Assembly (NCBI RefSeq): GCF_000003815.2 | Contig: NC_049982.1 | Span: 3,056,346 to 3,120,345, forward strand | Reading direction: 5' to 3' | DNA from: Branchiostoma floridae | Lineage: Eukaryota > Chordata > Leptocardii > Amphioxiformes > Branchiostomatidae | Length of the DNA stretch: 64,000 nt | Shown: positions 1 through 11,500 of the stretch, one piece after another | How the letters are laid out: every line of letters begins with the position of its first letter | Numbering within the stretch: position 1 is the first letter of the stretch | Program-made: the position numbers and the translations under genes | The notes under the pieces: generated by a model | The model's input: the letters and a program-made list of their open reading frames with translations, nothing else | The model's database searches: none | Told to the model about the DNA's origin: nothing

Positions 1-44
1 CCCCCTCCCTAACGGTTTGACATCTCTAACTCCCTGTCCCACAG

Positions 45-196
45 CCAGGGCAGCGTGATCACGAACGTGACTTTGGCCTTTAAGAAGAACCTGACTGAGG
101 AGGAGAAGTACGAGACTGCGGCGCAGCTGTTCCAGGCCAGCGAGAGCGGAGACCTCGGCTTCACTACGGACAGGGTCACGGTGGACTACGGAGACG
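45..196 (+). CDS. Exon: SEA-like extracellular segment
   Basis: The acceptor is tgtcccacag and the donor is gtaggg, with phase 1 out. It encodes a segment starting QGSVITNVTLAF and ending VTVDYGD, with an N-glycosylation sequon (NVT). The form resembles the end of a SEA domain, which usually precedes EGF modules in membrane mucins. The family call is by eye only. Confidence 0.75.
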
Positions 197-3100
197 GTAG
201 GGGGCGCTCCTTTGTTATCCATATAGGTTAGGCCCCCATTCCATTGGGACGGCGCTCTGGCGGTGATGGCAAATTTGACCATCGCTGTGAGAGCGCTGTG
301 AAATCGCCAAGGTCGCCATGGGAGCGCGGTGAGAGCGCGGTAACAGCGCGGCGAGAGCTCGGTGGGAGTGCCGTAAGAAATTTCGTTCTTTATCTCTAAA
401 TCCGTTAAGTAACTTTTCGAATCTTTGGCGATGAGGCGAATTTGCCATCGCAGCGAGAGCGCCGTGAGAACGCCGTGAGAACGCCGTCAAGTGGAATGTC
501 CACACTTAAGCGTGTTTGCTCAGTGCAAGGCCACATTGACCTTTGGGCAGTGAAATAACGCTCACTGTAACAGCATCTCTTCTCCACAAGCCAAAAATAT
601 CAATCTAAGGGAAGGGAAACTCGACTGACTTAATTGGCAAAGCAGGTGTTACGAAGGCTGCTCGGAAGAATTCCCTACGCCGTTTTGACCGTAATGGCTG
701 TATCAATCAACTCACGACGAGAAGGGCCCATACTCTTTCCGATAAGTGTTGCGGGTTGTTTTACACGACGTAGTTCTCCATTTGGTGTTACATCTGCATA
801 ATCACTCTTCTCGGTTGATAATTCCTATTACGTTTAATGATTTATTGATTGGTCCTTGATACATATATTTGGAAAGCATCCGAAAACGAACTTTGTGAAC
901 CATTCTATGTATGGTCTATTTGACCAATAGTCACCTTAGACTCCACCCACCCACTAAAATGTCGGCTATTACATATCAGCTGTACGTCACGGGTGATTCT
1001 ATCAGTGATTGTAAACGGCTCTGACTAGAGGCCCTGTGGGTACAAATATATGGACAATACAAGGTAAGGCTTAGTGCCCAACGACACGGGTATACTGGGT
1101 AAAGGGACCAAGTAGAAATGTTCTGGTCTATTTTCCGCAGGTACGTCCGAGACGCTGGAGAGGTGCACGTGCAGCAGCCAGCCCTCGGTCACGTGCACCA
1201 CCAAAGGCAGCACGTGCGTGCCCACCTGCGTGCTCAACAAGAACTACTGCAACACCGGCACGTGCAGCAGCGACATCAGCGCCGGAACGCTGAACTGCAA
1301 GTAAGATAGCATCGGCACGTGGTAATAAACACCAAAATGGACGACATATATCGTTTGTGTCCGTTCTCATAACTACGTGGTATAAATTGTTCAGGAGGCA
1401 TTATGACAAAGTAAACCCGAAAGTCTGCTCCGTGTTGGAAGCTAGTTCAAGATTGTCGTAAGTTAAATCTTATCCAATATCTTGAAGTTTACTTAAGAAT
1501 TGATGTCGTTGTCTTTTTCTCGATTGCAGATGTCCCTCGAACTTTGTGGGAGACCGGTGTAATAATCCACAGATAGGCGGTAAGAGCAGAAATTTTAAGA
1601 ACTATTTCTTGATAAACAAACAAGTCATACCGGTCGTAAATTAGAAGCAAACAGAAAAAATCGCAACTGTGTTTGGCAATGTCAAGTCATGTTAGTGGCG
1701 CGCAAGTCGTACTCAGTAGGTTTTTGACCCATTGCTTTCTGCTTGTGTGATCTTGTGTGTGTGTGTGTGTGTGTGTTACACATTCTATTCCAGATATCCA
1801 GTATATATTACCTACTTTTCCCACCTAATAGTTAGGTTCGAACTTTTAAGTCAAAAGTTTAATGAGAATACACACACATTATTTTCACTTGTGAAAGCGT
1901 CACGTGTTTCCTTTCGCAGGCCTGTCTCCTGCCGCGTTTGCCTGCGTTCTGCTGGCGGCGCTTGCGGGGTTGGTGCTGCTGGGGTGCGTGCTGTTCCATC
2001 TGTGCTGTGCCGAGAGGTGCGGGTGGGGGCGGAAGCACAAGGCCTACGCACAGGACAAGCCTGCTGTACAGCTAACTCAGGTAAACAGTAAAGCAGNNNN
2101 NNNNNNNNNNNNNNNNNNNNNNNNNNNNNNNNNNNNNNNNNNNNNNNNNNNNNNNNNNNNNNNNNNNNNNNNNNNNNNNNNNNNNNNNNNNNNNNNNNNN
2201 NNNNNNNNNNNNNNNNNNNNNNNNNNNNNNNNNNNNNNNNNNNNNNNNNNNNNNNNNNNNNNNNNNNNNNNNNNNNNNNNNNNNNNNNNNNNNNNNNNNN
2301 NNNNNNNNNNNNNNNNNNNNNNNNNNNNNNNNNNNNNNNNNNNNNNNNNNNNNNNNNNNNNNNNNNNNNNNNNNNNNNNNNNNNNNNNNNNNNNNNNNNN
2401 NNNNNNNNNNNNNNNNNNNNNNNNNNNNNNNNNNNNNNNNNNNNNNNNNNNNNNNNNNNNNNNNNNNNNNNNNNNNNNNNNNNNNNNNNNNNNNNNNNNN
2501 NNNNNNNNNNNNNNNNNNNNNNNNNNNNNNNNNNNNNNNNNNNNNNNNNNNNNNNNNNNNNNGTTAGACTAATGACGTAATTTCCGCCACCATGACACTT
2601 TTAACGTAATTTCCGCCCCAGAAGGCGCCAGTGGAGCGGGAGCAGGAAGAGCAGGTGGCTACCGTGGACATGTCCAAACCCGCGGGGGATGACGGGAACT
2701 ACAACCCCTCCCTGCCGCGCTCCGAGGCGGGAAGCACCATGGCAACCATCCAGGAGGAGCCGTCAGGTCAGTGTAAGGGCGCTGCTCATTGGTTAACAGC
2801 TGTGTAATGAGGCATCTCATTGGTTAAGGGAGACCATGCAGGAGGATCCGTCAGGTAAGTGTAAGGGCACTGTTTATTGGTTAAAAGCTTTGTAGTGATG
2901 CATCTCATTGGTTTAGGGTCCATCCAGTAGGCGCCATCAGCTGTGCTAGCTCGCTGGACATTGGTTAAAAGCTTTGTAATGTTGCATCTCATTGATTCAG
3001 CGTGACCATTCAAAAGGAACCGTCAAATCAGTGTAAGACCGCTGTTCGTTGGTTAACTGTGTTGCGATAAACTTTATTGAAGGAAATGACATAATGTGGA

Positions 3101-5467
3101 CTTGACTTTGAATCTTGCACGTTTCAGACACGTCATTGATCACCGAGCCCGGGGTCATGACCCGCCCGGCCCTCCCTGCGCCGCTCCCCGTGCCGATACA
3201 GCAGCGACCCCTGGCGGATCCCGGGCAGCGGGAGGCCATAGAGAACTGGCGCCGTCACGTGGTGCCGAGGAACCCTCCCCCGACTGGGTCGCTGCAGCCG
3301 GGAACCGTTGAAGCGCCCTCTTACAGTTCTCTCCAGAAACGCACCCCGGAAACCCCGCGCATCCCAGAAGCGTCCCCCATGCTTCCCCTGTCTACACGCG
3401 CTCCTGAAGCTCCAGCTCTGAAATCCCTACAGAAGGACATCTCAGAGGCTCCCCCTATCGCTTCCCTGCAGAACCGCATTCCTGACACCCCCGCCGTGGG
3501 CTCCCTGCCGAAGCGTGTCTCCGACGCGCCGCCTGCCGACTTTCTGCGGAACCGCATCCCCGACTCGGCCTCTGACGTCACCGACGAGGTGGCCCAGCTG
3601 ACGGCCCGCTGGCCGAGCAAACCAGGTGGTTCGTCATTCATTTGAGGTGGATTTTTTCTGTACGATAACCTGATGATGAAGTCAGGAAATAGAATGTCAA
3701 CTTTACATCAATTCTCCTAGTTTCATCGGATGCCATAAACCGCCACAGGAGAAACAAAAACATGAATTTAAAGTGGTTTGAGGAGTTGTACCAATGCAAC
3801 ATCAGTAATTCTGAGGTATATACACTTTAGATATGTCGGTGTTCAACACAATCTTAAAAAGGCTTTTTAAGTGTCGGTATTATGGCACCTGGTGGGATTA
3901 TGAGAATTTGTGTTCGTTACAAAACGTAAAGCTTATTACAGTGGAAGCCAGTTAATTGCACGTCGGATAAACGCACACTTCGGTCAATTGCACGGAATCC
4001 CAAAATCCCGTGGCGGTGCGGTCCTATTTGAACTAGATTGTTGTTGTGGATGAACTAGATTGTTGTTGTGGATGAACTAGATTGTTGTTGTGGATGAACT
4101 AGATTGTTGTTGTGGATGAACTAGATTGTTGTTGTGGATGAACTAGATTGTTGTTGTGGATTAACTAGATTGTTGTTGTGGATGAACTAGATTGTTGTTG
4201 TGGATGAACTAGATTGTTGTTGTGGATGAACTAGATTGTTGTTGTGGATGAACTAGATTGTTGTTGTGGATGAACTAGATTGTTGTTGTGGATGAACTAG
4301 ATTGTTGCTGTGGAAGAACTAGATTGTTGTTGTGGATGAACTAGATTGTTGTTGTGGATGAACTAGATTGTTGTTGTGGATGAACTAGATTGTTGTTGTG
4401 GATGAACTAGATTGTTGTTGTGGATGAACTAGATTGTTGTTGTGGATGAACTAGATTGTTGTTGTGGATGAACTAGATTGTTGACTTTACCTGTGTGGGG
4501 ATTACTGGCGGTGTGGAATGGGAAAAATATCAACGTCCATTACAACTATATAAAAATCGGTTTACTGGCAAATCCATGGCTGCGTATTGAACAGAAGAGT
4601 TTCCCATTAGAACTGGTTTGACATTTATAACTATTCCGTTATCGCAGCAGTGGGAGGGGGGCTCGGTTTCAGCAGATGAGCTCCCAAACAGGATAAAGCT
4701 CATGTAAAACAGGATCTCTTCAGCCTCACTGATGAAAGATAACGAATGTTATTTGAAATGTCTTACCGTTGCCAAAATCACATCCAGTTTATTGAGCAAT
4801 CATTGCTATTTGGCGCATACCTTACTACTTAAATGTTTAAACTTCCACGACGTGCTTATATTAGGCAATAGGTAAACTTCTTTCATCAAACCCAGGCAAA
4901 CAAAAACCAACTAAAACAAATAAAGATAAAGGCAGACATAATCAACATTGATACCCCTTTACATTAAACTTTAACCCGTGGTCATATATAATCATGTTTT
5001 CGTTCGTTATATACTCATACTTGTGCCTTCGAGGACAAAATAATTTCGAAAAGCAGCGAAACGTATTCTGAAATAAAAGAGAATTGGTAAAATATGCCCG
5101 TTGCCATTTCAACACGAAAAATCACAATCTCACAATTTTTTCGCAAAATATTTTAGGAAAAGTCACCAAGTTTTGTAATCCAAGCACACGTCGTTTTGTA
5201 GTTATACGGCATCGAAGTTGGCGCGGGCAACCCGGTTAAGATAGGGTTAAGGCAAGGAAAGGCCTGAAAGCAGCTAAATATATTTCCCGTTCTGTGTTTT
5301 CTGTAGGAGGGAGCACAAAGTCTCTCCACCGCCGTCTGCCCGCGCGGGACCCGGTAGGAGCCCGACGGGCGCCCGCCAGGGGCATTTATAACCCGGGATA
5401 TTATGACAACTTCGGTGATGTCAAGGAAATGACTTACAAGAACGCAGAGCAACTAGCTTTAGGATGA
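45..5467 (+). CDS. SEA/EGF-domain type I membrane protein, 5' partial
   Basis: Seven exons join in consistent phase: 45-196, 1141-1300, 1530-1579, 1920-2080, 2622-2766, 3128-3624 and 5307-5467 (stop TGA 5465-5467). The 5' end lies before the window. The order is a SEA-like segment beginning GSVITNVTLAFKKN, then an EGF domain with cysteine spacing C-x6-C-x4-C-x10-C-x-C-x8-C, then a hydrophobic helix of about 22 residues followed by CC and basic residues (stop-transfer). The proline-rich cytoplasmic tail has repeats and ends in a Tyr-rich segment containing NPGYYDNFGD. This architecture is known from mucin-like and proteoglycan-like cell-surface proteins; I do not recognise a specific orthologue. 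The assembly gap 2097-2562 falls in the intron between phase-0 exons 4 and 5, so a small exon could be missing. The splice at 3624 uses a weak donor (gtggtt); without it the frame stops at 3645. Confidence 0.78.
232..503. mobile_element. GC-rich MITE with inverted ends in intron
   Basis: The left end cattccattgggacggcgct is mirrored by the right end agcgcc...cgtcaagtggaatg, with many internal copies of gagagcgc/cgtgagaac. The structure is a short, non-coding foldback transposon. A related foldback lies at 59738-59975. Confidence 0.6.
1141..1579 (+). CDS. Two exons encoding one EGF-like domain
   Basis: Exons 1141-1300 and 1530-1579 (phases 1-2 and 2-1) together encode a cysteine-rich linker and then a canonical EGF domain. 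Its last four cysteines lie in CNTGTC and in NCKCPSNFVGDRC. The intron splits the domain between the fourth cysteine and the CxC motif. Donors gtaaga and gtaaga and acceptors ttttccgcag and cgattgcag are all good. Confidence 0.82.
1920..2080 (+). CDS. Exon: transmembrane helix and start of cytoplasmic tail
   Basis: This exon is phase 1 in and phase 0 out. It encodes a run of Ala, Leu, Val and Cys with no charge (AAFACVLLAALAGLVLLGCV), then FHLCCAERCGWGRKHK. The double cysteine after the helix is a likely palmitoylation site and the basic residues are a stop-transfer signal, so the protein should be type I. Confidence 0.82.
2097..2562. other. Assembly gap
   Basis: 466 Ns inside the intron between the transmembrane exon and the first tail exon of the SEA/EGF gene. 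Confidence 0.99.
2622..3624 (+). CDS. Two exons: cytoplasmic tail with 13-residue repeats
   Basis: Exon 2622-2766 (phase 0 to 1) and exon 3128-3624 (phase 1 to 1) encode a proline-rich, soluble tail. From about 3418 a 13-residue unit recurs: SLQKDISEAPPIA, SLQNRIPDTPAVG, SLPKRVSDAPPAD and FLRNRIPDSASD, with a looser copy (SLQKRTPETP) upstream. The consensus is S-L-x-K/N-R-x-P/S-D/E-x-P. Such repeats may be docking sites, but no known motif is recognised. Confidence 0.75.
4030..4483. repeat. 22-bp minisatellite, about 20 copies
   Basis: The unit gaactagattgttgttgtgg plus at recurs almost without change (one copy with ttaact, one with gctgtggaa). The high identity suggests recent expansion. 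It sits in the last intron of the SEA/EGF gene. Confidence 0.95.
5307..5467 (+). CDS. Terminal exon of the SEA/EGF membrane protein
   Basis: The acceptor ttttctgtag is followed by a frame that matches the phase-1 donor at 3624. It encodes 52 residues ending in RGIYNPGYYDNFGDVKEM and TYKNAEQLALG, then TGA. Coding composition and codon usage (GC at third positions) differ clearly from the AT-rich flanks. The tyrosines are candidate phosphorylation or sorting sites. The join across the 1.7-kb intron is inferred from phase and composition. Confidence 0.68.
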
Positions 5468-5538
5468 ATTGAAACAGTTTATTCAAAAACTGAAATGGCA
5501 TAAACTCTACTCTTGTTATTAGGATAAAGGGGAGACGT

Positions 5539-5544
5539 AATAAA
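5539..5544 (+). promoter_or_regulatory. Poly(A) signal AATAAA
   Basis: AATAAA lies about 72 bases after the TGA of the SEA/EGF gene and is the nearest downstream candidate for its 3' end. Confidence 0.45.
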
Positions 5545-8091
5545 TCCCTGCAGAACGTGCACGAGTTTCCTCGCGTTGAGGTTGCGAAATCCTTCAAAGA
5601 GGTAGATAACCAGGTAAAAGAAAACGATTGGCAAGGTTGGGCATTGTTTCATGGATATGTTATGATAATATGTGATGCTATCAAATATGAATTGTGTTAC
5701 AAATAACCCTGCACAAAAAAAAAGAACTGTCAAGGAACATAGATCTTACGTAGTCAATTCTATTGGTGTGATGAGTAAGTTAGATCCCTGTTCAGTTTGA
5801 GTGATGGTGTATTTCTACTTTTTCGCGACCTGAAACCAGAAACCCAAAGTTAAACATTACGCAGAGGGTTGTCGTGATAAGAAAGACTGGCAGTGTGTAA
5901 TATTTTGTGTGCTGAAAACGCTTTGATAGGGTAATTTTCGCTTTTGTTGAGTTTTTAATGATAATATGATAAAGTGCATGTTAGGCTAATTGAAATTTGT
6001 TGTGAAAGATGAGACTATAACTATAAATAATCTCTTTACTTTTAATAGCTTACTAATATTATTGTCACTACCCGGCGCTTTCACTGTAAGCATGATTGTT
6101 TTTAACATTTTGTATAAGTCCGTGCCTAACAATAATGAATGGTGCAGTAGATTATTAGAATCCTTATTGAATTGTTGCATATTGTATATGTATTACATAC
6201 ATTCAATTTATATATGTATTGATGTATGGCTATATTTCGCTGTCTCTCTTTATATAGTCCATCGTTCGTTATATACGTTTCGGTTAGGTTCGAATCACAA
6301 GTTGCAATAACATTTCATATGAAAAATGATTTTTTTTTCATTGCATGGTTTGTTGTATTAAAATGTTTGACTTGCTGCCGCAAATGTTGTCAATGTCTTT
6401 TTTTCCGTTCCCTATTCCTTGCACAATATAACCATACGACTGTAGATCTACGAAAGGCAACAATGTTATTACACTGACTTTTAGCGATACGTACAAAAAG
6501 ATACTTTATAGGTTTGTTTGTTTGTTTGTTTGTTCGCACAACAAAATACACAAACAATACAGAAAAGAACGCATAAAAACAGACTACCTTTACCTTCTGT
6601 CTGTACCGTGTATGTGGCACTGTTATTACGAGTATAAGTTACCAATACTTGAGTGCAGTGCCACATTGTCCTCATCTGTCCAAAAGCAAATAGAAAAAAA
6701 AAAACAGGTGCAGGAGGAGGGGGAAACCGTAAACAGTTTGTACTATGCCCTCCTCCTCTATACTAAACAAACTGTATGGTAACCTTTGGTATTGTATGTG
6801 TATGGTCCATGAAAAGCGTTGATATAGGAAAATATCTAACCTCACTCAATACAGTCACTGTCTTCGTGATCGTGCCAATAACCTTTTAGACTTCATCATG
6901 ATATGAACATAAATACGGCGATTAACGTTTGACCTAAACTAAAGGTTTAGGTCCCCTAAAGTAAAGGTTTAGGTCCATTACCATAAGCCAGAATAACGTC
7001 AAAATTTGCTACTTACTGCAAAAAAAGTTTAAACCCTGAAAAACGTCAGAGTCAAAAACAAGCTGCAGTCGGCAGTACTAAAGTCTAAAGTAAAGTGAAT
7101 TCCAACAGTGCGAATGTAACATGTATCAAAGTTAAAGACATCACGCGACTGTTACAATCATGATGACCTAGACTGACCTCGGGTAACCCCCACACACTGC
7201 GTCATAGTGTTCACACCACTGGGTCTGTGACGTCAGAACACGGATCAGGTCCTATTACGTCTGCTCAGAAAACAGCAATCAAACGTTTCCATTGACCTCG
7301 TAGCATTTAAAATGTTCGTATGTGGTCATTATTGGGTTACTGTAATAGTGTTCCGTTTCCATGGTAACTTGTTTCACCGTTCCTATGGTAACTTGTTTCA
7401 CCGTTCCTGCGTAAGTACCCGGGCACCTGTAACGTTAACCAGATACCTGTATTGCCGCTGATCTAAAGAACACCTGTTCCCCGATTCTTCCATGTTGTCT
7501 TTATTGAGCTGGCACAGAATTCCAGTAAGGCCTCCCAAGTGACGTCAACATTGACAAGCATCAATGACATGTAGATCGCGTCCTCAATGAAACTGAATAA
7601 GGACACAGAAAGTAAACTTCAAGGATACATATAATGCGATAGCGCGAAAAAAAGGAAGATAGGGAAGAAAAACAGAATTAACTTCCAAGACAGCTTTTTA
7701 TCAGCGAAAATCGACATGCACGCTGGATGTGATCCATGACACTAACTTGTCGTGGCCTGTCCATGAATTCCCGTGAAAAGCTGCACCAGCCGGCCATTGC
7801 GGCCATAGCGAGGCCCTATTGGTGGGTTTTACTGCAGGAAATTGATGGCCAGAGATTGAACCGTCGCTATGGTAACCACTGACGGCCACAGCGATGCCCC
7901 ATTGGTGCATGTTTCTGTAGAACATTACCCGCCAGACTTCCGGTGAACGCTGTTATCACTCAGTATAGCCCCTGCTGGGCCACCTGAAGTACCATAAAGA
8001 GTCATCATGAGATATGATAATCGCATCCAACAAGTACTCGTGAAATTCGCCTGTCCATAAACGCTTAGATCAGACTGTGGCAGGAACGAGC
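5545..8091. other. Intergenic, AT-rich; no gene seen
   Basis: No frame here has splice signals with coding bias. Two nearly identical copies of a sequence with cgttcctatggtaacttg lie at 7350-7400. A retrotransposon-like 3' tail is noted separately at 6600-6705. Confidence 0.6.
6600..6705 (+). mobile_element. Retroelement 3' tail with stem-loop and poly(A)
   Basis: The sequence tgtggcactgtt...gagtgcagtgccacattg folds back and is followed by an A-run. A related sequence with the same order occurs at 52660-52755. This suggests the 3' ends of a non-LTR retroelement or SINE family. Confidence 0.4.
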
Positions 8092-8455
8092 TGCAGTAGA
8101 CCCAACGTGTAGTAATCCAAGGCTGCTGGACACCCTGGCTAGAGTAGACCCAGGCTGCAGTAGACCCAGGCTGCAGTAGACCCAGGCTGAAGTAGACCCA
8201 GGCTGCAGCACACCCAGGCTGCTGTACACCAAGGCTAAAGTAGACGCAGGCCAGGCTAAAGACGACCCAGCCTAACGTAGACTCAGACTACAGTAGACCC
8301 AGGATACATGCTGTAGACCCAGGCTGCAATAGCAGTACACCCAAGCTACAGTAGACCCAGGCTGCAGTATACCCAGGCTGCAGTACACCCAAGCTACAGT
8401 AGACCCAGCGTGCCGTACACCCAGGCTAACGTAGACCCAGCGTGCCGAGGGGAAG
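8092..8455. repeat. 15-16-bp minisatellite just upstream of gene A
   Basis: Imperfect repeats of aggctgcagtagaccc fill this stretch and end 16 bases before the start codon of gene A. It therefore lies in the promoter or 5' UTR. No TATA box was seen between it and the ATG. Confidence 0.85.
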
Positions 8456-8471
8456 GCAGTGCTGTACCGAT

Positions 8472-8548
8472 ATGCTGTCTCCAGCTTTAACTGTCCTTCT
8501 GCTCATGGTGCTGACCGGGAACAGCGCAGGAGACAGCCACGGAGGGAG
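8472..8548 (+). CDS. Gene A exon 1: signal peptide
   Basis: ATG at 8472 is followed by a hydrophobic core (ALTVLLLMVLTG) and a likely signal peptidase site near NSAG. The donor is gtgagt and the exon ends in phase 2. The same phase ends the signal-peptide exons of genes B and C. Confidence 0.78.
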
Positions 8549-11500
8549 GTGAGTAATGTCTACTGTACACATCTGGTCTTTTCACCAGTCTAGAGAGATT
8601 AGTCAATTAAAAGCTACGGTAACCGTCCAATACTAGCACAGAAAGTAACATCAGTAACTTATTCAGCCTACAAGCATTCTGTCCACCCGGACACATTTTG
8701 CCACTGTTGCTTTAAGGACGGCTTTGTGGCCAGTGGTTCTTTACGGTAAGTACAATCGCAGAATTGGCAAGGGTATATCACCATGTAACCATGTTACTCT
8801 GGCAATTGGACAAGGCCATCTAGGTATACCCCGTTCAGTTTTGATTGAACGCTATGACACTATATATGTGCGGGACCTTACTGATTCTTTCCATACAGCT
8901 GCCATTTAACCGATAAACTATGAGTCGTGTTGCGTTTTACTTCGCACAGAGCACTTTCAGTAAGCCTTGTGCTAATCACGCCTAACAGTCTGTCTGAAAT
9001 AGGAAGGAAGGGTCAAAATAAAGAAACCCGATGCCATAACAACTGTGTGGTCGATAACCCTCGAACTAACACGTTTTTATAGACATTGACTTTATTCAGA
9101 CTGCAACAGACAATACAATGTGGATTCATAGACAGCAAGGCTGATATCGTGACCACATATTACATACATATAAAATACTGTAGGAAAAAAAAGTACATAG
9201 ATTTATAGTACACCAATTACAGCCGGAGCATATGCATAAGCTAACAATTTAAGACTAGGCACAGCTGGACGTGAATCGCATTGGAAAGTTTACTATTGAT
9301 AACAAGGGCATGGTCAGGTGAACCCTGGAGCAGTAAAGAAACGTCGAGAAGTTGATGTGTGAGGCATTCAACAGTGGAGGTAGGTTTGCTGCGTTTACAT
9401 ATAGGTTCTGTTCAATGCTTCTGTGAGTATCGCTCAACCAGAACCCTCGCGATCCGCGCAGACGTCAGCACGGAGCACGCACACCTGCATGTGGCTGTTA
9501 GGCATCGATATCAGGAGGTCACGATACTTCTTCGTTGGACCAAATAACTTCGGCTTGGTCATTAGGCGAACTGACCACTTCTAGCTCCGGCCATAGCTGG
9601 TCATTAGTGACCACTCAATCGATCCTGCTCTTTGCCATCCCCTAGGGGCAAATTAGTCCCGCTTAAGCTTGGTTCTGTGTCAATGACCGTTTAACTCCAT
9701 GTAATACCAACGCATTCCAGCGGTACTCCGATACTACTGTTGTAAACATATTCTGCTCAGTCTATGTTGTTTTTAATCTTATCGATGTGATTCCGCTCTT
9801 TGCTATCCCCTTGGGGTAGTTTAGCCCAGGTGGGTCTGTGTCACTGACCGTTTAACTCCCGACTTCTTATATGTAATAGATGATCTTTATTTGCATGTTC
9901 CTGCCAAAATGGGCTAAACGCAGCAATTTGATTGTGTTGCCTTGGATACTGAAGGCTAAGTACTATAACATGTAATGTTATTATTGGAATACATTTTGTA
10001 ATAAAAACGCATTCAAACGTGTTCCGAAACTAGTGTTGTAAACATTTTTTACTCGGTCTTTGTTATTTATAATTTTGTTGTTGCGATTCTGGAGGTCTGC
10101 ATAAAAGGACTGAGATGGCCTATAAATTCATCTAAATTTATTTAACTACACGTGAGCTTTTTGGGAGCTGAAGCTAGCACAACAGACAGGGTGGTAGATA
10201 TTTTTCATTCGGTCCCTGTCGTGTTAATTGGTACCTTTCTGGAGGTCTAAATGAAATTCAACTATGCAACCAGGTACATAGCAACAAACGGATGGATTGC
10301 ACATCTTTGATTACACAAAGCTAAAACACAATCAAAGAAACTTGATACAGACAAAACAGCACAGAATCACAGTATCAGTTACATGACTCATTCGTCACGT
10401 CGGGACATAAACACAGAGAAAAGTAATACCGGCAAAATCAGTGCCGCATACTTGTTACAAAGTTGTGCTGTTACTGCTAAGGGGCTGAGTAGTCATATAA
10501 GAAATTGGTATGTTCTGGAAATTATCAGTTCTGGATCTGAATGTTGCCAATAAGTAATTTTTTTTTAAATTTATTTATTCTCTTTGATATGAAAGACAGA
10601 CATAGTGGTGGCGCACTCAAGTTGGCAACTTATATTCACGCCGCCACTATACATATATATACAAAGACATAGACGTAATTGAACTAAGCGAAATACAAAC
10701 TTAAGAAAGATATAAATAATACTGACAACAAGTAAAATATAAATGATGTGTACAACGAACGTTGGTATGTGCGCATGCCGGATCCCCTACCCCAGTAACA
10801 AAGGACCAAGTTCACAGAGAACTAAAAGTATAAATCAGGATACAAAACTTTTAGATGTTGTAATAACATTTTGGGTCAAAGTAAGAATTTCAGAATTTAA
10901 GGAATGGGAAAAAGATGGACTTCCATTAAGAAGTAATGAAATATGGACATTTTCGGAAAGTGTAAAGTAGTTTAATGACTGTCCTAAAAGCCGGGAAAGT
11001 TTGCCGAGGGGAAGTAACCATTGGTTGGTGTAGTTAGGGCAGTGAAGTATGTTATATATATATATGAATAAGTTATTTTGTATGATGTCCCTGCTACGGA
11101 TATAACCATGGAAATATGCAAACCGGTTGCTAAAGGACTGTGACTTAATAATTGAATGTGTAAAGTTAATGGAGAGTTCACGCCTTCCCACTAGTTACAA
11201 AGGACCGTCCAGTAATAATCCGTAGGATATTGCTGAAATCATAAAGAAAAAGAATTGTTTGGTAGCCCATAGCTGAGCGGTGCTGGCAGCTTGTGAAGTT
11301 GTTCATTCAAACAGTATTCCGAAACTAGTGTTGTAAATATTTTCTACTCGGTCTATGTTCTTTATAATTTTGCTGTTGCGATTCTGGAGGTCTTCATAAA
11401 ATGACTGAGATGGCCTATAAACTAATTAGAATGATTTTAACCACATGTGATCTTTTTATTAGCTGAAGCTAGCACTACACGGTGGTGAATGGAGAGCAGA

